In this document: piece after piece, positions 40,576 to 52,945 of the stretch
Numbering within the stretch: the first letter of the stretch is position 1
Layout of the letters: every line of letters starts with the position of its first letter
Assembly: GCA_013397115.1 (NCBI GenBank)
Contig: VWZW01005507.1
Coordinates: forward strand, 4,182,113-4,246,112
Source: Edolisoma coerulescens
Lineage: Eukaryota > Chordata > Aves > Passeriformes > Campephagidae
Direction: 5' to 3'
DNA length: 64,000 nucleotides
The notes under the pieces: generated by a model
Databases searched by the model: none
Told to the model about the DNA's origin: nothing
The model's input: the letters and a program-made list of their open reading frames with translations, nothing else
Made by a program: the position numbers and the translations under genes

Positions 40576-42049
40576 ACAGAGATATATCCAGGCAGCAGAT
40601 GATGTCAGTCAAAACCAGAATGGACAGATTTTTAAAAGGAACAAAGATTTATTGCTCCTGATGACAGCCCAAATGGGAAATCTTCTTAAACTTTAACTTA
40701 ATCAAGGAAGGAAGTTATGTACCAAACAACCGAGTCTGCTACTGTACGCTGAGGCCAATTCAGAGAAAGAGGAATTGAGTGGTATAGTCCAATTACTACA
40801 CAGGTAATTTCAGTGCTTTGTGTTTGGGGAAAACAAGATTATCATTTGGAACACTGGGACAAGTGACTTGGCCATTTGCAAGGCACAAAGCAAATTCAAA
40901 ACCTGCTTTGTTGCTCCAGTAATATTTGCATAATAGTTATTTATATGTGTGATGAGCCTAAGCACAGTTTCAGGACAGTTAGCCAAGGTGAGTTGCCCAG
41001 CTCTTTAATCCTCTAATAACATGCTTGGGATGCAATATGGGAATTCATTCCCCTCTGATGGAGCAGCTGTGCTGCTGCATAGTGACCATTTCTCAACATT
41101 CATCCCCATCAAATTGCACTGTTTTGATCAATCCACAAAGCAGAGCATTAAAAATGCATACAAGGATATTTTTGTCCCTTGTTTTATGTATCTGCACGCC
41201 CTCCTAGCTTCCCTTTAGATATGATGGCCAAGCTACTAAATACCAGCAAGGGGCTGCATTTATCCCAAAATACACATAAAATTGTAGTGGTAAGTCTGCT
41301 ACGGGCACCAATCTAATCGAGTTGGCTGAAAATTAATTTCAGGCCCAGGGCTCTTCCATGGCTCCCTGGATTCCTGCCACAGCTTATGACAACCAGAAGT
41401 TAAAACTGCAAACAGCTGTCCCACTGTTAGAGGCACCCTGGAATAACGTGGATGCTCTGCTCGGAAAACTGCCCTAAAGGTGACGCGGGGGTTCATCGCC
41501 CCGTGCCAGGAATCCAAGGAACTTTGGGACTCTCTGAACTCTGCAGCAGCTCTGCTGTGCCACTGCAACCCCAAGTGATTCATGTTATTTTCTGCTGGTC
41601 AGCAGCAGCTGTAGAAACATCCCTCAGCGCTCCGCCTCGCCCTGGAATGTCCATGTGCTCCTCACCTGTCAGCCCTGCTGCAGCCAACACACCATTTGTC
41701 TTCACTGGGCTTCTTCCCCACTCCTTCAGAGGAAGATCCTACAAAGCCTCCAAAGTTCGGGTTTGCTTCAGTGAATATCCAAGCAGGCATCTCCAGATCC
41801 CCCTCTAGCCCTGCAGCTCATCTTTGCTGCACTCCTGCAGCAGCATAATCTCACTCAGGATTTACTACCTGATTAGGATTACTCAGACTAAAAACACAGC
41901 TAGATAAGAGCTGCGTGCTCCCTGTCACCTGCCCACGGAGAGGGACCACCATCCCTGACTCCAACATTTTGGGATCTTGTCATGCTTTTTTACAATCTTT
42001 ACATTTCTAACACGGTTCTGAGACGTAACTGAGCAATACAAAATTATCT

Positions 42050-42115
42050 CAGATATAGGTTGGACTCAATGACCTCAAAGATCTTTTCCAACCTAGTTAA
42101 TTCTGTGATTCTGAG
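42050..42115 (+). repeat. CR1 LINE extreme 3' end
   Basis: Plus-strand GGTTGGACTCAATGACCTC, AAAGATCTTTTCCAACCTAG and then ATTCTGTGATTCTGAG, the characteristic last about 65 bases of an avian CR1 with its octamer tail. It is severely 5'-truncated, as most CR1 copies are. The GGTTGGACTCAATGACCT type differs from the fragment at 54.6 kb, suggesting another CR1 subfamily. Confidence 0.88.
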
Positions 42116-45100
42116 ATGTTCTTGTGCATATTTCTCTATGAAGAGGATTTAAAACCTCAAGCCCCAGACTGTGATGATGTAAATGCACACAACATCCCAT
42201 GCTGGGATGTAGTTGTGTAACTTGGCACAAGTGGGGATTCAGATCCTTCATTCTCAAGCTTCACAGAGCAAGAAGAATCACAGTACTGCAGTGAAAATGA
42301 GCATGGAAGGTCCTTCTTTTCTTACTAAACAGTGAAGAAGCAGTTTTGAGTCTGATTCCTAAGCTGGCAGATAGTACAGACCATTACTGCACCATGGGGA
42401 CTTGTCTGGGGAAAATATCTTTACTTCTTTGTGGTACACGTTTAATGCAAAGTCACCTTATTCTTGTTTGTCTAGCATACAATGAGAATAGATCTCTAAA
42501 AATAACCTACTTTCCCCCTCTTCCCGCTCCTCACGGCAGTTTCACTTATTATTAGCCATTATTCACACCTCTTACATAAACTGCAATTTCTGGAAATTTT
42601 TATGCCTCCTGATACGAAACCTGAAAGTGAGCAAGACTGGAGAAGGCAGAGCTCAGTGAAACTCCACCGGACTGCAGTTTTTTGCCTCTTTTTCCCTTTT
42701 CCCGGGGCTTGATGTCATCACGTCCCTCCTTGGAGCAGCAATAAAGCTCCTTTACACACGCGGGCGCTGGGAAGCTGCAAAGCTGGATCAGTGGGGCACC
42801 TGGGGTGAGGGAATCCCCCGGGGGGCACAGGGGTGGGGCTGCTGCACAACATCCTCCTCCCCAGCCAACCTCGGAGCACAACCACAGGGCCCCACTTCAT
42901 CCTGAGTGCCACAGCTTTCCCTTCCCCAGGGATTGTGGAGCAGGATAACAGAGAGCCTGGCAGCTGCTGCTGAGTGAGTGAGTGTCCTCCCCATGGAGAA
43001 CCTCAGCAGCACAGAGCCTGTGACACCGCTCTGCTCCAAGCACAGTCCGTGTGGATCTAATTCCCGGGGCCAGGGATGGCAGTCCTGGTCCAGGCTTGTT
43101 GGGAGTCACATCTCGTGGGGCTCAGGAGCTGAACTGACACCAGGCTGGCAGTGCACACCAGAAGCTGAGGGATATTTTCCACAAATGACCTCTAATCCAT
43201 TTGCCTTTCCAAGAGCGCAGCTCGTCCTCAAATCTGCAGGCACGAAAAGGTCACGACTCACAGCACTCCAGGCCTTTTGTTCTCAATCTTATGATTCCCT
43301 GACAATCCCACTTTTATTTTCCCTTTCACTGAGCTGCAGTGCAAACACACATCCAGGAAATGGTTATTTGGATCCATACTTTCCTCACGCAGCCTCTCAC
43401 CGGGGCTAAACAGCCACCTGCTGACTCAGGATCTCCCAACCTTGCTCCCAACCTGGCCGCCCCCACACTTTCCTCACACTATCCCATTTAGCAGCCAACT
43501 CATCCTCTTTCCCTAAGAAAGTAACTCAGGCACCCCAGGTTTTCAGTTTAACTGGCTTATGCCAACCACTAAAGCTGCACAATCAGATTCTTCCCTCAGC
43601 AAACTTGACACAGGGCCGAAAGTCAAATTTGCTTCTTTTTCCCCTTAAACAAAACCATCTACGGTCTGCAGTGGTAAACCACTGCTCATTTGAATATCCA
43701 AACACTGGCTGTTTGCGTCCAGGGGCTGGTGCCAAAATCCTGTCACCCACAGCCAGCCCAGGCACGCCTGAGGCCGCTGAACTGATTCATCTCTGCCTTG
43801 ATACTTCCAGATAGTTCAAGACAAATTTGAAGAGGTTCCTACTGACCTACACTGAGGTAAAACCCATCTCATTTCTCATTCAGGTGATGATGAGGATGAT
43901 ACAAACGGCTTTTCCTGTGCTGGGAAAGCACCACAGCTTTTTTCCCCTCTTACCTGCAGCCAAGGACTTAAGAGGGACATGACTGCGCTCAAAATGCAAA
44001 TGGAATATATTACCGAAAAACCCGCCTGAACCCTCAGTCAATAATCCATTTTTAGGAAAGAATTCGTGCGAAAATGAGGTAAGTGATAACTTTGCAGATC
44101 TCCTGTTATCCACAGTGCTATTTTAGGGAGAGTGTGACTGCATCGGGCTTGTCGCAGAGTCCTGCTTCCAATCTCCTGGCAGATCCCCAGCACATTCCAG
44201 TATTTAACGCACAAGGCTCGTTGGGATGCAGTCCCACTTATCTCCCAGACACATTGACTAAGACTTTCCCACATAAACTGACCCACCCTTTAGTAGCAAG
44301 AGGTCACTTAGCACAATCAGCCTTCAAATGAGGAAAACAATCAGGAAAAGCTTCTCTGATGCCAAAACCACCAACAGAATAAAACACAACAGGCTTCCGT
44401 GTTTGTTTTATGAAAACTTGAAGACTGCAAGGCAGATTTTTCAACTTGTGATAATCAGTGTAGCCCCACCAAAGTCAACCAGATTTCTTTCAGGCTCGGG
44501 ACCTGGCCTCCTAAAAGCATCTAAAATTGCTTTAAGAACACATTACTCTAAAAAATGTTTAAAATTAAAAGGTAGCAATTAATCCATTCATCTTCTACGA
44601 TGATGAAATTGTAGAGAGTTATTAATGGCATTATGCTCCAAAAAAGGTCACAGTATTTTACATTATAAAAGCAAATGTTAAACTAACCAGGTTATCTTTA
44701 CCCCATACGGATCCTACATGTCAAGGAATTCCTGTTAACTCATGGACAACTGTCCTGACTTCCTCACTAGACTCCTACATGATCCAGGCTCTAGCAAAGG
44801 GTGCTCTACTGGATGATCCTCCTGTATCAAATACCAGACTTCCACAAGGCAGATCTAGGCCCAAAGTCCCTTTCAAAAAATTAGCTCCAAGCTGCATTCC
44901 AGTGTTGCTACAAATGTGTGTGCCACAGGACCCCCGGAGCCATGAGCCATCCACCCCATCTGCAAGGACTGGTGCAGATCACCCTGAAACATTCTCATTA
45001 AATATTTGTTTACTTAGAGAAAAGTCAGTGGAAGCCCTTGGCAAAAAATTCTCACCATTGGTTTAGCTCCCGACAAAAGCCAACACCTGGAATGCCCAAA

Positions 45101-48100
45101 ACCAAAACCTGTGGGTGTTCAAATAAATGTATCTACGTTAAATTAGTTTACATACAGCACGCAGCACCTTTTCCCTTCTAAGCCAAAAAACCAGAGGAGC
45201 TACTTGCTATAACTAGCTGGAGCATTTGTGGTGTCTAGGCACTAAGCAAAATTGATTTCATGAGTGGGAAAAACCAGCTTTTTGTCCTGGTGCACAACCC
45301 CAGAGTGATCAGCCCCACTGCACCCCAGGCTCTGCCCACGCTGCCAGAGCTCACCGTACCCTGAAGAACAAGACCCATGCACAGTTTCCTTGCCCTTCGA
45401 AACACAAGGCTCCCTTTTATCATGTAAGAACCAAAAGCAGACACCCCATGGCATGCTGTAATAAATCAATCCATAGAGCAATAGGATTAATTCAGAACAA
45501 AAAGCGGGAACTTACAAAACCAAAAGCTGCGGATCTGGATTACTGCTGGATGGCAGGAAATCCCCACAACTCCTTGTAGAAGACCTTGACCACGTTCCTG
45601 GGACACTACTGGGGCTGAATCCCACAGCGAAAATAAAAGACTTCCCAAAGATGCCTGTAGGTCTGGCTTGGGAAAAATGTCTGCCTGGGACAAACTGGGT
45701 AATCAGTAATAACCTTAAAATGTCAGGGCCAGGCTTGGAGAGGAACCTCTGCGTCACCTCGGAGCACCTCCCACCCAGCCCCGGCCACTGACATCTCCAA
45801 GGAAGGGGGAAAATGGAAAATCCAACTCCACAGTTTGGGGGTGGAGCACGATCCTCCCTGATCTCTGCAGGCACCACTGCAGCCCTGGGCAGGAGATTTT
45901 AGCACAGGCATGACCTCAGTGTGATGCTGTTTTACAAAACCTCGCAGCAAACTGAAAAAACAAAAGCTAGAACTAAAAGTGTGTGAGTCCCCATGGATTG
46001 AGGGCAGGAAGGATCACAACAGCCACTCCAGCACTTCCTACAGGGACACTGAGCACATGAAGCATAAATGCTTTATTCATTAAGTTGGCTACTTCAAACC
46101 CATTAACCCCGTGCCAGTCGCTCACGTGGGCAGTGGGGCACAGCTGGGGGGCTCCAGGTCTGCATCTCTTCTTCTCTGATCACATCCTAGATCTGTGTCT
46201 GCAACTACATCTCTTCCCAGACCCCACATCTCACACAGAGTAGCAGCTGCCCATTCCAGGAATCATTCCATGCTGTATTGAGACGTGATTAACGAAACCA
46301 AACCCAGCGGTCACACCAATCGAACTGAGCTGTCAGCCAATCCCTATTCCTGTCTTAAAAATAAAATACAAACACTTTGCTTTTCAAGGCAAGCCCACAG
46401 CTTCTCTGATGACTTGCAGAAGCATCTGGGTTTCCTATTCTCACAAACAGAGAAGGAGAAATGCTTTCCTCTTGTGCACAGCTCTGGACATGTGAACAAA
46501 ACCCAGGAGACCAAATCCAAAACCATCATTCCCGAATGTGTTTCACAGATGACAGGCTAATTGCTCAGCACGTGTAACTTCAGGTCTGGCTACTTCTCCC
46601 AAAAAGGGAACAGCCTATGTTTGGAATCCCAGTAAACAGAAAAACGGCTAAATTTGGAACATTTACCTGTGAACAGTTTGGTGGCAGAGTATTTTTAGCT
46701 GTCAGGATAGAGTGTTAATGGCACACCTCTCCTGTTCCAAGGGCACGGCTGGTATGACCAGCGAGGCTATTCCCAGTATCCAACAGGTGTGGGTCAGCAT
46801 CTGCTGCCACAAGGGCTTCACATGCAGTGCCTCTTTTGTTCAGTCCCCACTGCCCTCTTGACGTGAGGGGCTGCTGAACAAATCAAACCAACTCACCATC
46901 TCTTTTTAAAGTTCTAACACTCAGCACATTGTGGAATAAAGGTGGCTGCACAGCGGCATAAATGTGTTTATCTGGTGGCAGCGGTGACACACCAAAGGGA
47001 TTTCTGGTAGGCTAAAACACATGCAGCTTAAAAACAAATATGTGTTTGTGCGATGTAATAGGAGAGTAAATTTACTAAACAATCAAATAATATATTAAGA
47101 GAATTGCAGGAAAGTGATGAGACACAACAAAGTAAGAACATCCTGAAATTATCACCGTTCAACAAGAAAAAACCTCGCAGAGAAGATGATGAGAAAAATG
47201 TTAACAGTGATGAAAAACAATAGCTCAATATAATCCTCAACCTTAATCTGTCCTTGGCCATAGGAAGATGCACACAATCCCTGAGCACAACCTTTACACA
47301 CTGGTGCATATCTTTTGATAATCACATACATTTCACTGCAAGCAGAAATAACACTTCTAGACACAGCCCCCCCCAGCCATAACATCTGTAATGAACTCAA
47401 CCCTCACCTAACAATAAACATCAAAGCTTTCCATGCAAAACTGGCCTTTTTTAATGAGAGAGGGACAGTACAAAGTGTGTCTGGGATTAACAATACATGA
47501 AAAAGAAATAAAGTCAGACAAAATAGAAAAAAGGCTGCTTAAACATATATAGAATTGATCTATGTCACTCTGATCAAGCTGTTGAATAAATTGGGGTCTA
47601 CTGGGTGTAAGAAGAATTTTTCTTATGTCTTTCTTTTTTTAAAAAACCATGTAATCTCTCTGAAACCCTTTTTTCATTACAGGAAAAGCCTCCAAAGGTC
47701 CAGCTGTAACTGCTGCAACGTTGTATTCATGTTCATTAGAAAAACAAATTCGCAACAGATCATTTTAAGAGTAATAATAGAAGGCTGACAAACGAAAACC
47801 ACATGTGGGTGGGGGGAAAAAGAGCCCAGCAGTTGGGGAAGCAGGCTCAAAGCAGGCTGTGCAGGACACAGCTCCCAATGGATCACACTCCCCTCGGTGT
47901 GGAGCTGCAGCTCCAACACTTGCTTCTCCACACAAGTGGTGTCTGGTCAGAACAATCCAACACGAGATGGTTTCTCAGGTTTAAAGCAAGAGGAGGCAAC
48001 TGGATTTTCACATTTCACACCTCTAGGCCAGATTCCTGCTGGTTCCACTCGGGAAAGCTGCCATGAGCCTCGGCAGAGGTAAGGGTCCAACGTGCTGGCA

Positions 48101-50277
48101 AACTCCCCAGCTCCATCAGCTGGGAACGGCAGCAGCCCACGGCAGGAGCTGCTGTGCCAGGAAAGCCCTTACGGCTCCACGCAGCTCCTACCACGGAGCA
48201 CAGGCCTGGTCTCACCACGAGTTTCCAGGCACCTCAGGAAAGAGCCTGCACTGCTTTAGTGCACAACCTCAGCCGAGCCAGAGAGATCCAAGGGGAGCTG
48301 GTGGCTCCTTGCCCTGACGTCAGGTCACCTGTCCGGTCCCTGAGGCTCCAACACTTCCAGAGGTATTCCCAGACCCAGGAAACAGCAATCAGGAAGCCTG
48401 TGGCCACAGACACCGGCCTGGGCAGGATTTAGGAGCTGACTCATGGCTAATGGGCAATGATAAACTATTGTACTGCTTGTTCACTTGTGCCCAGATCAGA
48501 TGACTAAGGAATTTAGGTGCCTATAGAGATTAACAGTCTAAATAACTTTTGCAGTCTGACCCGTAAACATCTGCATAAACAGACTTTCTCCTCTCTGTTC
48601 CACAAAAGCTGTCCATGCACTCCTTGCTAATGAAATACAATTATTTTGCAGGCAATCCAACTACAAATATTAAATCCTGTAACTGACTCACATGAAAAAT
48701 AAATCCTTAGTCAGGTGACGTAATGCAAACGAGCAACCCAGGCCCATCCAATAAAGGGGGTTTAACTCATTCCATTTTATAGATGATGAAGGAAAAAGAA
48801 AACATCTTTCATAAAATGGTTTGTACTCCTGCTCCCCAGGGGCTCTCGGAGCTGCACGCAGCAGTATCCTGCTCTCCAAACATGCAGCAGGAGGGTTTTG
48901 CCCCTCTCTGCCCCACTCCTGTGTGCAGGCAGGGTTCGGTGACACACAGCAATTCCAAAGGCTGCAGGATCCGTGCCACCACTGAGATGAAACAGCATCT
49001 CTAACGCTTTTTGCCACATGGCTGCTGCAAGCTCCTATTTTATCCCAAAATGCTGCATCCTGCTTTAGTGAGTGTCATTTGCTGCACTTAACCTGCATTA
49101 CAGAAAAACCTAAAGCAGGTTCTGGAACAGAACCCAACCTCCTGATTCCACATTCATAATTCCACGCTTATGCTACTGCATGAAGTAACAAAATATTCCC
49201 TATTTTCTTGCCTCTCCAGCACTGGTTGTGACACATGAGCCAGCCCCTCGTCCCTCCCCACAGCCCTACAACCACTGCTAAGTCATGGAGGCATCACTAC
49301 AGCCATTTCTGTTCTCCCCAGAAACACAGAGAAAAAAAAGGAAACGCTAAAGGATAAGAACAATCCTTTAGAAATCACATCCCGCTGCCATCACCCACCT
49401 TCCCAGCCCTTCATCCCATGCCATTTTCACTCCTGTCTCTCTCCCCAGAGCCTTCTGAGCATATGCAAGTCCTTCCTCCAGCGGAGTTTTCCTGCAATGG
49501 CCTGAGGAGTCACAGCCTCCCCTGACATTTTCACACGGCTGCTATCTCTCGGAATAAATTCCTCTCCGTGCCCTGCCTCTCTAACCCCGGCTCCGGGGAG
49601 CATTGTTCCCCAAGATGCCTGTCAGCACGATGCCGGGCTGCGGGAATTCCAGCCCTTTTCCCGAACTGTTCAATAAGCAGGTTTCATAATGCTGGTATCC
49701 TGTCAATAAAGGTCGACGGATGAGCCGAACGCTCCGGATCTTGACAGTTTGTGTTTATTCCCTCTCCCTGCAATCCTGATCTTGAACATTTAGCATTTAT
49801 ACCTACGGACAATGCGGAGCACAACGTAGAAACACAGATCACTACTCACCTCTAAACAAGAATGCAATTTCACTCACGATTAAGACATCAACATCACAAA
49901 TTCAATGCTCGCTCTAGTTCTGCATCATCACTCCAAAAGGAAAAACATCAGCTACTGAATGAAACGTCAGCCCCGGTGCCATGAACAAGGGTTTTTCAGA
50001 GCTGCTGCAGTCTCACAGTCTCTAGCACAAGTCTGCCATATTTTTTTTGTTAAATCAGGCCTGTACCCACCTAACAGCCAGAGGCAGCCCCGAGACACCC
50101 GAACCAAGCCCACGCATTGTGCCGCTCACTGCGGGCACCGCGGCAGCCGCGGCGGCGGGCGATGGCCGCGCCCGGACCGCAGCCCCGCAGCCGGAGCGCG
50201 GCGGGGTCAGCGCGGCGCTCCCGCACACAAAGCCCCGCAGCCGGCCCGGCTGACAGCGCGCCGCGACCCCCGCGCCG

Positions 50278-50425
50278 NNNNNNNNNNNNNNNNNNNNNNN
50301 NNNNNNNNNNNNNNNNNNNNNNNNNNNNNNNNNNNNNNNNNNNNNNNNNNNNNNNNNNNNNNNNNNNNNNNNNNNNNNNNNNNNNNNNNNNNNNNNNNNN
50401 NNNNNNNNNNNNNNNNNNNNNNNNN
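50278..50425. other. Assembly gap (148 N)
   Basis: A run of 148 undetermined bases inside the distal CpG island. The flanks are extremely GC-rich, a common cause of missing sequence in bird assemblies. Open frames read through it are meaningless. The true length may differ from 148. Confidence 0.99.
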
Positions 50426-50536
50426 CGGGGACAGCGCGGGAGGAGCCCCCGCCCCGCGCCCCTGCCCTGCGGCGGCCCTGCGGCGCGGGGGGCTCGGCAC
50501 GGCCCGCAGCCCGCACCGCCCGGGGCGCATCCTCAC

Positions 50537-50650
50537 CTGCTCCTGCTGCTCCTGCTCCTGCTCCTGCTGCTGCTACTGCTCGGGCCTGCCCTGTGCTCAC
50601 GCCAGGTCTTCCCCCTCCGTCGGCCCTCGCTCCCAGCCTCCCGTGGGTGT
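50537..50650 (-). other. SPTBN1: Candidate distal non-coding exon 1 of SPTBN1
   Basis: On the minus strand a purine-rich leader made of GAGCAG and CAGGAG triplets ends at 50537 in GAGCAG|GTGAGG, a near-perfect splice donor. The sequence has the character of a CpG-island 5' untranslated exon. The 5' end is a guess. Splicing to 16837 would give a first intron of about 33.7 kb. Part of the island is missing in the assembly, so a different first exon inside the gap cannot be excluded. Confidence 0.4.
50538..50580. repeat. CTG/CTC triplet-rich tract
   Basis: Mixed CTCCTG and CTGCTG units on the plus strand (CAGGAG/CAGCAG on the minus strand) directly abutting the candidate exon 1 donor. If that exon is real, the repeat lies at the very 3' end of its untranslated leader. 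Confidence 0.85.
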
Positions 50651-51650
50651 TATCCAGCCGCTCCCGGCTCCTCTTCCCTTCTCTTACATTTATTTGGTTA
50701 TTGGGTCTCTCCAGCCTCCTCGCTCCTCCTCCTCTGACACCCTCTCCTATCGCAAAGACAATGTTGGCTCGCCCCCAGCATCCATTTCCTCTAGTGCTGC
50801 TCTCCCTCCCGCTGCTCTGTCATTCCTAGTGGAAACCCCATCCCGGGTTTGACTTCCTCCACTGCAGTCATCCTCTCCTGCTCCAGTCCTGCCACCTTCC
50901 CACGTAAACAGCCTCCCTTTGCCAGTGAAACCAAATCCCTGGAACCCAAGCCCAGCTGTCCTTCTGCCACACTTTCCCTTTTTCTCCTTTCCTGAGCAGG
51001 ATTTTACCTGTCTTTCCAGAGAAAACTGCTATCCCACAGCCAGTGTGCCTCTCCTCCTTTCCCCTCTTCCACAGCCAAGGTCAGAGGCAGACACTGCTGC
51101 TTCAGGTTTCCTTTGCTAATCCTGGCCCCCTGCTTGCCTCCCTGTCCTCACCCTCCTCATGCCCACGCTCCTTCCCTCCTGTCCACTCTCCCTCACCTCT
51201 CACTTGCAATACAGCTACGGACCAGGGCTATCCGTGTCTTTTATTAAAAAATCAACAAACCACTCTTGGATTCGTTTGGCTCCTTGGTTATCACTCCCTT
51301 TTCTCCTGCTCTTCATCCCTGCACTCACTCCTATTTAACTGCTGTCTGGAGTTCCTGTCCTCTGCCTATCTTAAACTCCCTCTTTTCTGGCTCCTGCCCC
51401 TTCACACTCAGCCTCTTTGCCAAAATTTCCCATATCCACTTCCTGGCGTAATCTCTGGAATATTGCTTCATTTCCAGCCTGTCAAAATTATCAGCCTGGC
51501 TCTTTTGGATATTTTGTTCTCCTTTGATTTCCAAGACTGCCCTGCCAGAGCCACCACCTTGCTGCTCCCACAGTGCATCCTCCTCCCAATTTCCAGTGAG
51601 AGCCCAAGGGGACTAAGTCCCTTAAACTTGGGAAATGGCATTCAGGAAGT
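50600..51650. other. Pyrimidine-rich stretch beside the distal CpG island
   Basis: About 1 kb strongly biased to C and T on the plus strand (purine-rich on the SPTBN1 sense strand), with many CTCC, TTCC and CCTC runs. It lies immediately upstream of the candidate exon 1. The bias removes stop codons and accounts for the long open frames here (for example 51043-51780). I do not recognise a repeat family. Confidence 0.5.
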
Positions 51651-52836
51651 CTCTTTAAAATGTTCTGTCACCATGAAGCCTACAAGATTCTTGATAAGAT
51701 CTAAGAACATACTTTCATGTTTGTCACTTGTTCTGGTTCATATCCAGACCTTGGGATGCAGTAAAAATGCGTGCATATAGATAGAAATTTAAAAAAATAC
51801 ATTCAAATGCTAGGATGTTAAGAAATATCCTAAAAAATCACCCTTCACTCAATTATTAATATCCACCCAGCAAGTTGGCAGGGAGAAAAGTCTGCAATGT
51901 CTGGGAGTGAGCAAGAGCACGCAGTGTATTTTAGGATTTCTTAACCCCCATAGCTCAAAGATGGGTGGGCCATGGATTCCCATGGAAATAACTGGGTAGG
52001 AATGAATGCCTGGAGAAGCAAGAACCAGAATAGCAGGGGGCACTGTGGGCTCCAACCAGTTATCCCAGTTACTGGCAGTCATTTTCTTCTTTTTAAAGAG
52101 CTGGCATTTGGTAAAGAACAGGGCAGACACAAATGTTTTGCTGCTGATACTCCACAGCAGCATCTCCAGGTTTGACAGAGAGGACGCTCAGTTAATTTTA
52201 AAAACTATGGCACCAATTTGTTTGTATTTTCAGCATGAACCTTCCACTTGTAGAGTTAGAAAGCCAAAGCCTACAACCTGGTGACAATTCAGCAGGGAAT
52301 ACCCACAAGGTAAACTAGCAGCACTTCCCAATGTCAGCGAGTAAACCCAGCCAGCCGAACAGGCTGTTCCCACTGACGTCCACATTCCCGCTCCTTTAGC
52401 CAAACTGAAAGGACTGGAATGAATAGCAATGACAGAAACTGTTATTAAATGAAGTGGAAAGGGGCAGCAACAATGTTGGGCAAAGTCACTCCCCTTCAGC
52501 CCTGTTACTTTGTAGTTAGTTTGGCTCTGAAGCCCAAGGCTTTTCCCCTCACACATTTTGCCCAGGCAGACATAGATTTCTTCACAGTTGACGAAATATT
52601 TAATCTTGGGGTTTTTTCCTTTTGAAAATCTACCAAGCCACCACACTCAATATTATTGTTTGATGCTCATCCCACAGAAATAGATCCATGTGCATATTGA
52701 CACCTTCACCAAGGGGAAAACACAGCACAGGTATGTACAGGTAATCACATTCCAACGTCTCTGAAAGATAATTTAAACATAAATCAAAGTTTAACTAACC
52801 CTAATGCACTGTTCAAAATAAAATGAATCAAAATTG

Positions 52837-52945
52837 GAATCATAGAATGGTTTAGGTTGGAAAAATCCTCTAAGATCCTTGAGTCCAACCATTAACCCAG
52901 CACTGCCAAGGCCACTACTAAACCATGTCCCCAGGGCCCACATTT
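52837..52945 (-). repeat. CR1 LINE 3' fragment
   Basis: Plus-strand AATCATAGAATGGTTTAGGT, then GGAAAAATCCTCTAAGATCC, GAGTCCAACCATTAACCC and CTACTAAACCATGTCCCC. This is the reverse complement of a CR1 3' end, beginning with the ATTCTATGATT tail. It is of the same type as the 40.4 kb copy. Located in the region upstream of SPTBN1. Confidence 0.92.

Larger units (their letters stand above)
18581..50084 (-). other. Long SPTBN1 first intron (distal transcript)
   Basis: About 31 kb with no exon I can identify. Contents: the GC-rich block at 26.0-26.75 kb, CR1 remnants at 40.4 and 42.1 kb, CA and ATC/ATT microsatellites near 39.4 and 40.1 kb, and AT-rich patches such as 40.79-41.0 kb containing an octamer-like ATTTGCATAA. 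Open frames of 303 (33063-33974, plus) and 277 codons (27053-26220, minus) occur without recognisable domains. Intron assignment depends on the distal island being SPTBN1 exon 1; otherwise this is intergenic. Confidence 0.55.
50085..50650 (-). promoter_or_regulatory. Distal CpG island, candidate main SPTBN1 promoter
   Basis: A GC-rich, CpG-dense block on both sides of an assembly gap, with elements such as GGCAGCCGCGGCGGCGGGCG, CAGCGCGCCGCG and GCGGCGCGGGGGGCTCGGC. It lies about 33 kb upstream of the MTTT coding exon on the transcribed strand. Mammalian SPTBN1 also has a distant CpG-island first exon separated by a very long intron (established knowledge, recalled). A minus-strand donor CAG|GTGAGG at 50537/50536 falls within it. 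Assignment to SPTBN1 is inference from position and strand. Confidence 0.65.

Noticed and set aside
49959..50852. Open frames of 297, 206, 181 and 109 codons spanning the distal CpG island
   Set aside because: They read through 148 undetermined bases, so continuity is unknown, and the flanks are typical CpG-island sequence without protein features.
51043..51780. 245-codon plus-strand open frame
   Set aside because: Lies in the pyrimidine-biased stretch where stop codons are rare. The product is Leu/Ser/Pro/Cys-rich low complexity without a domain.
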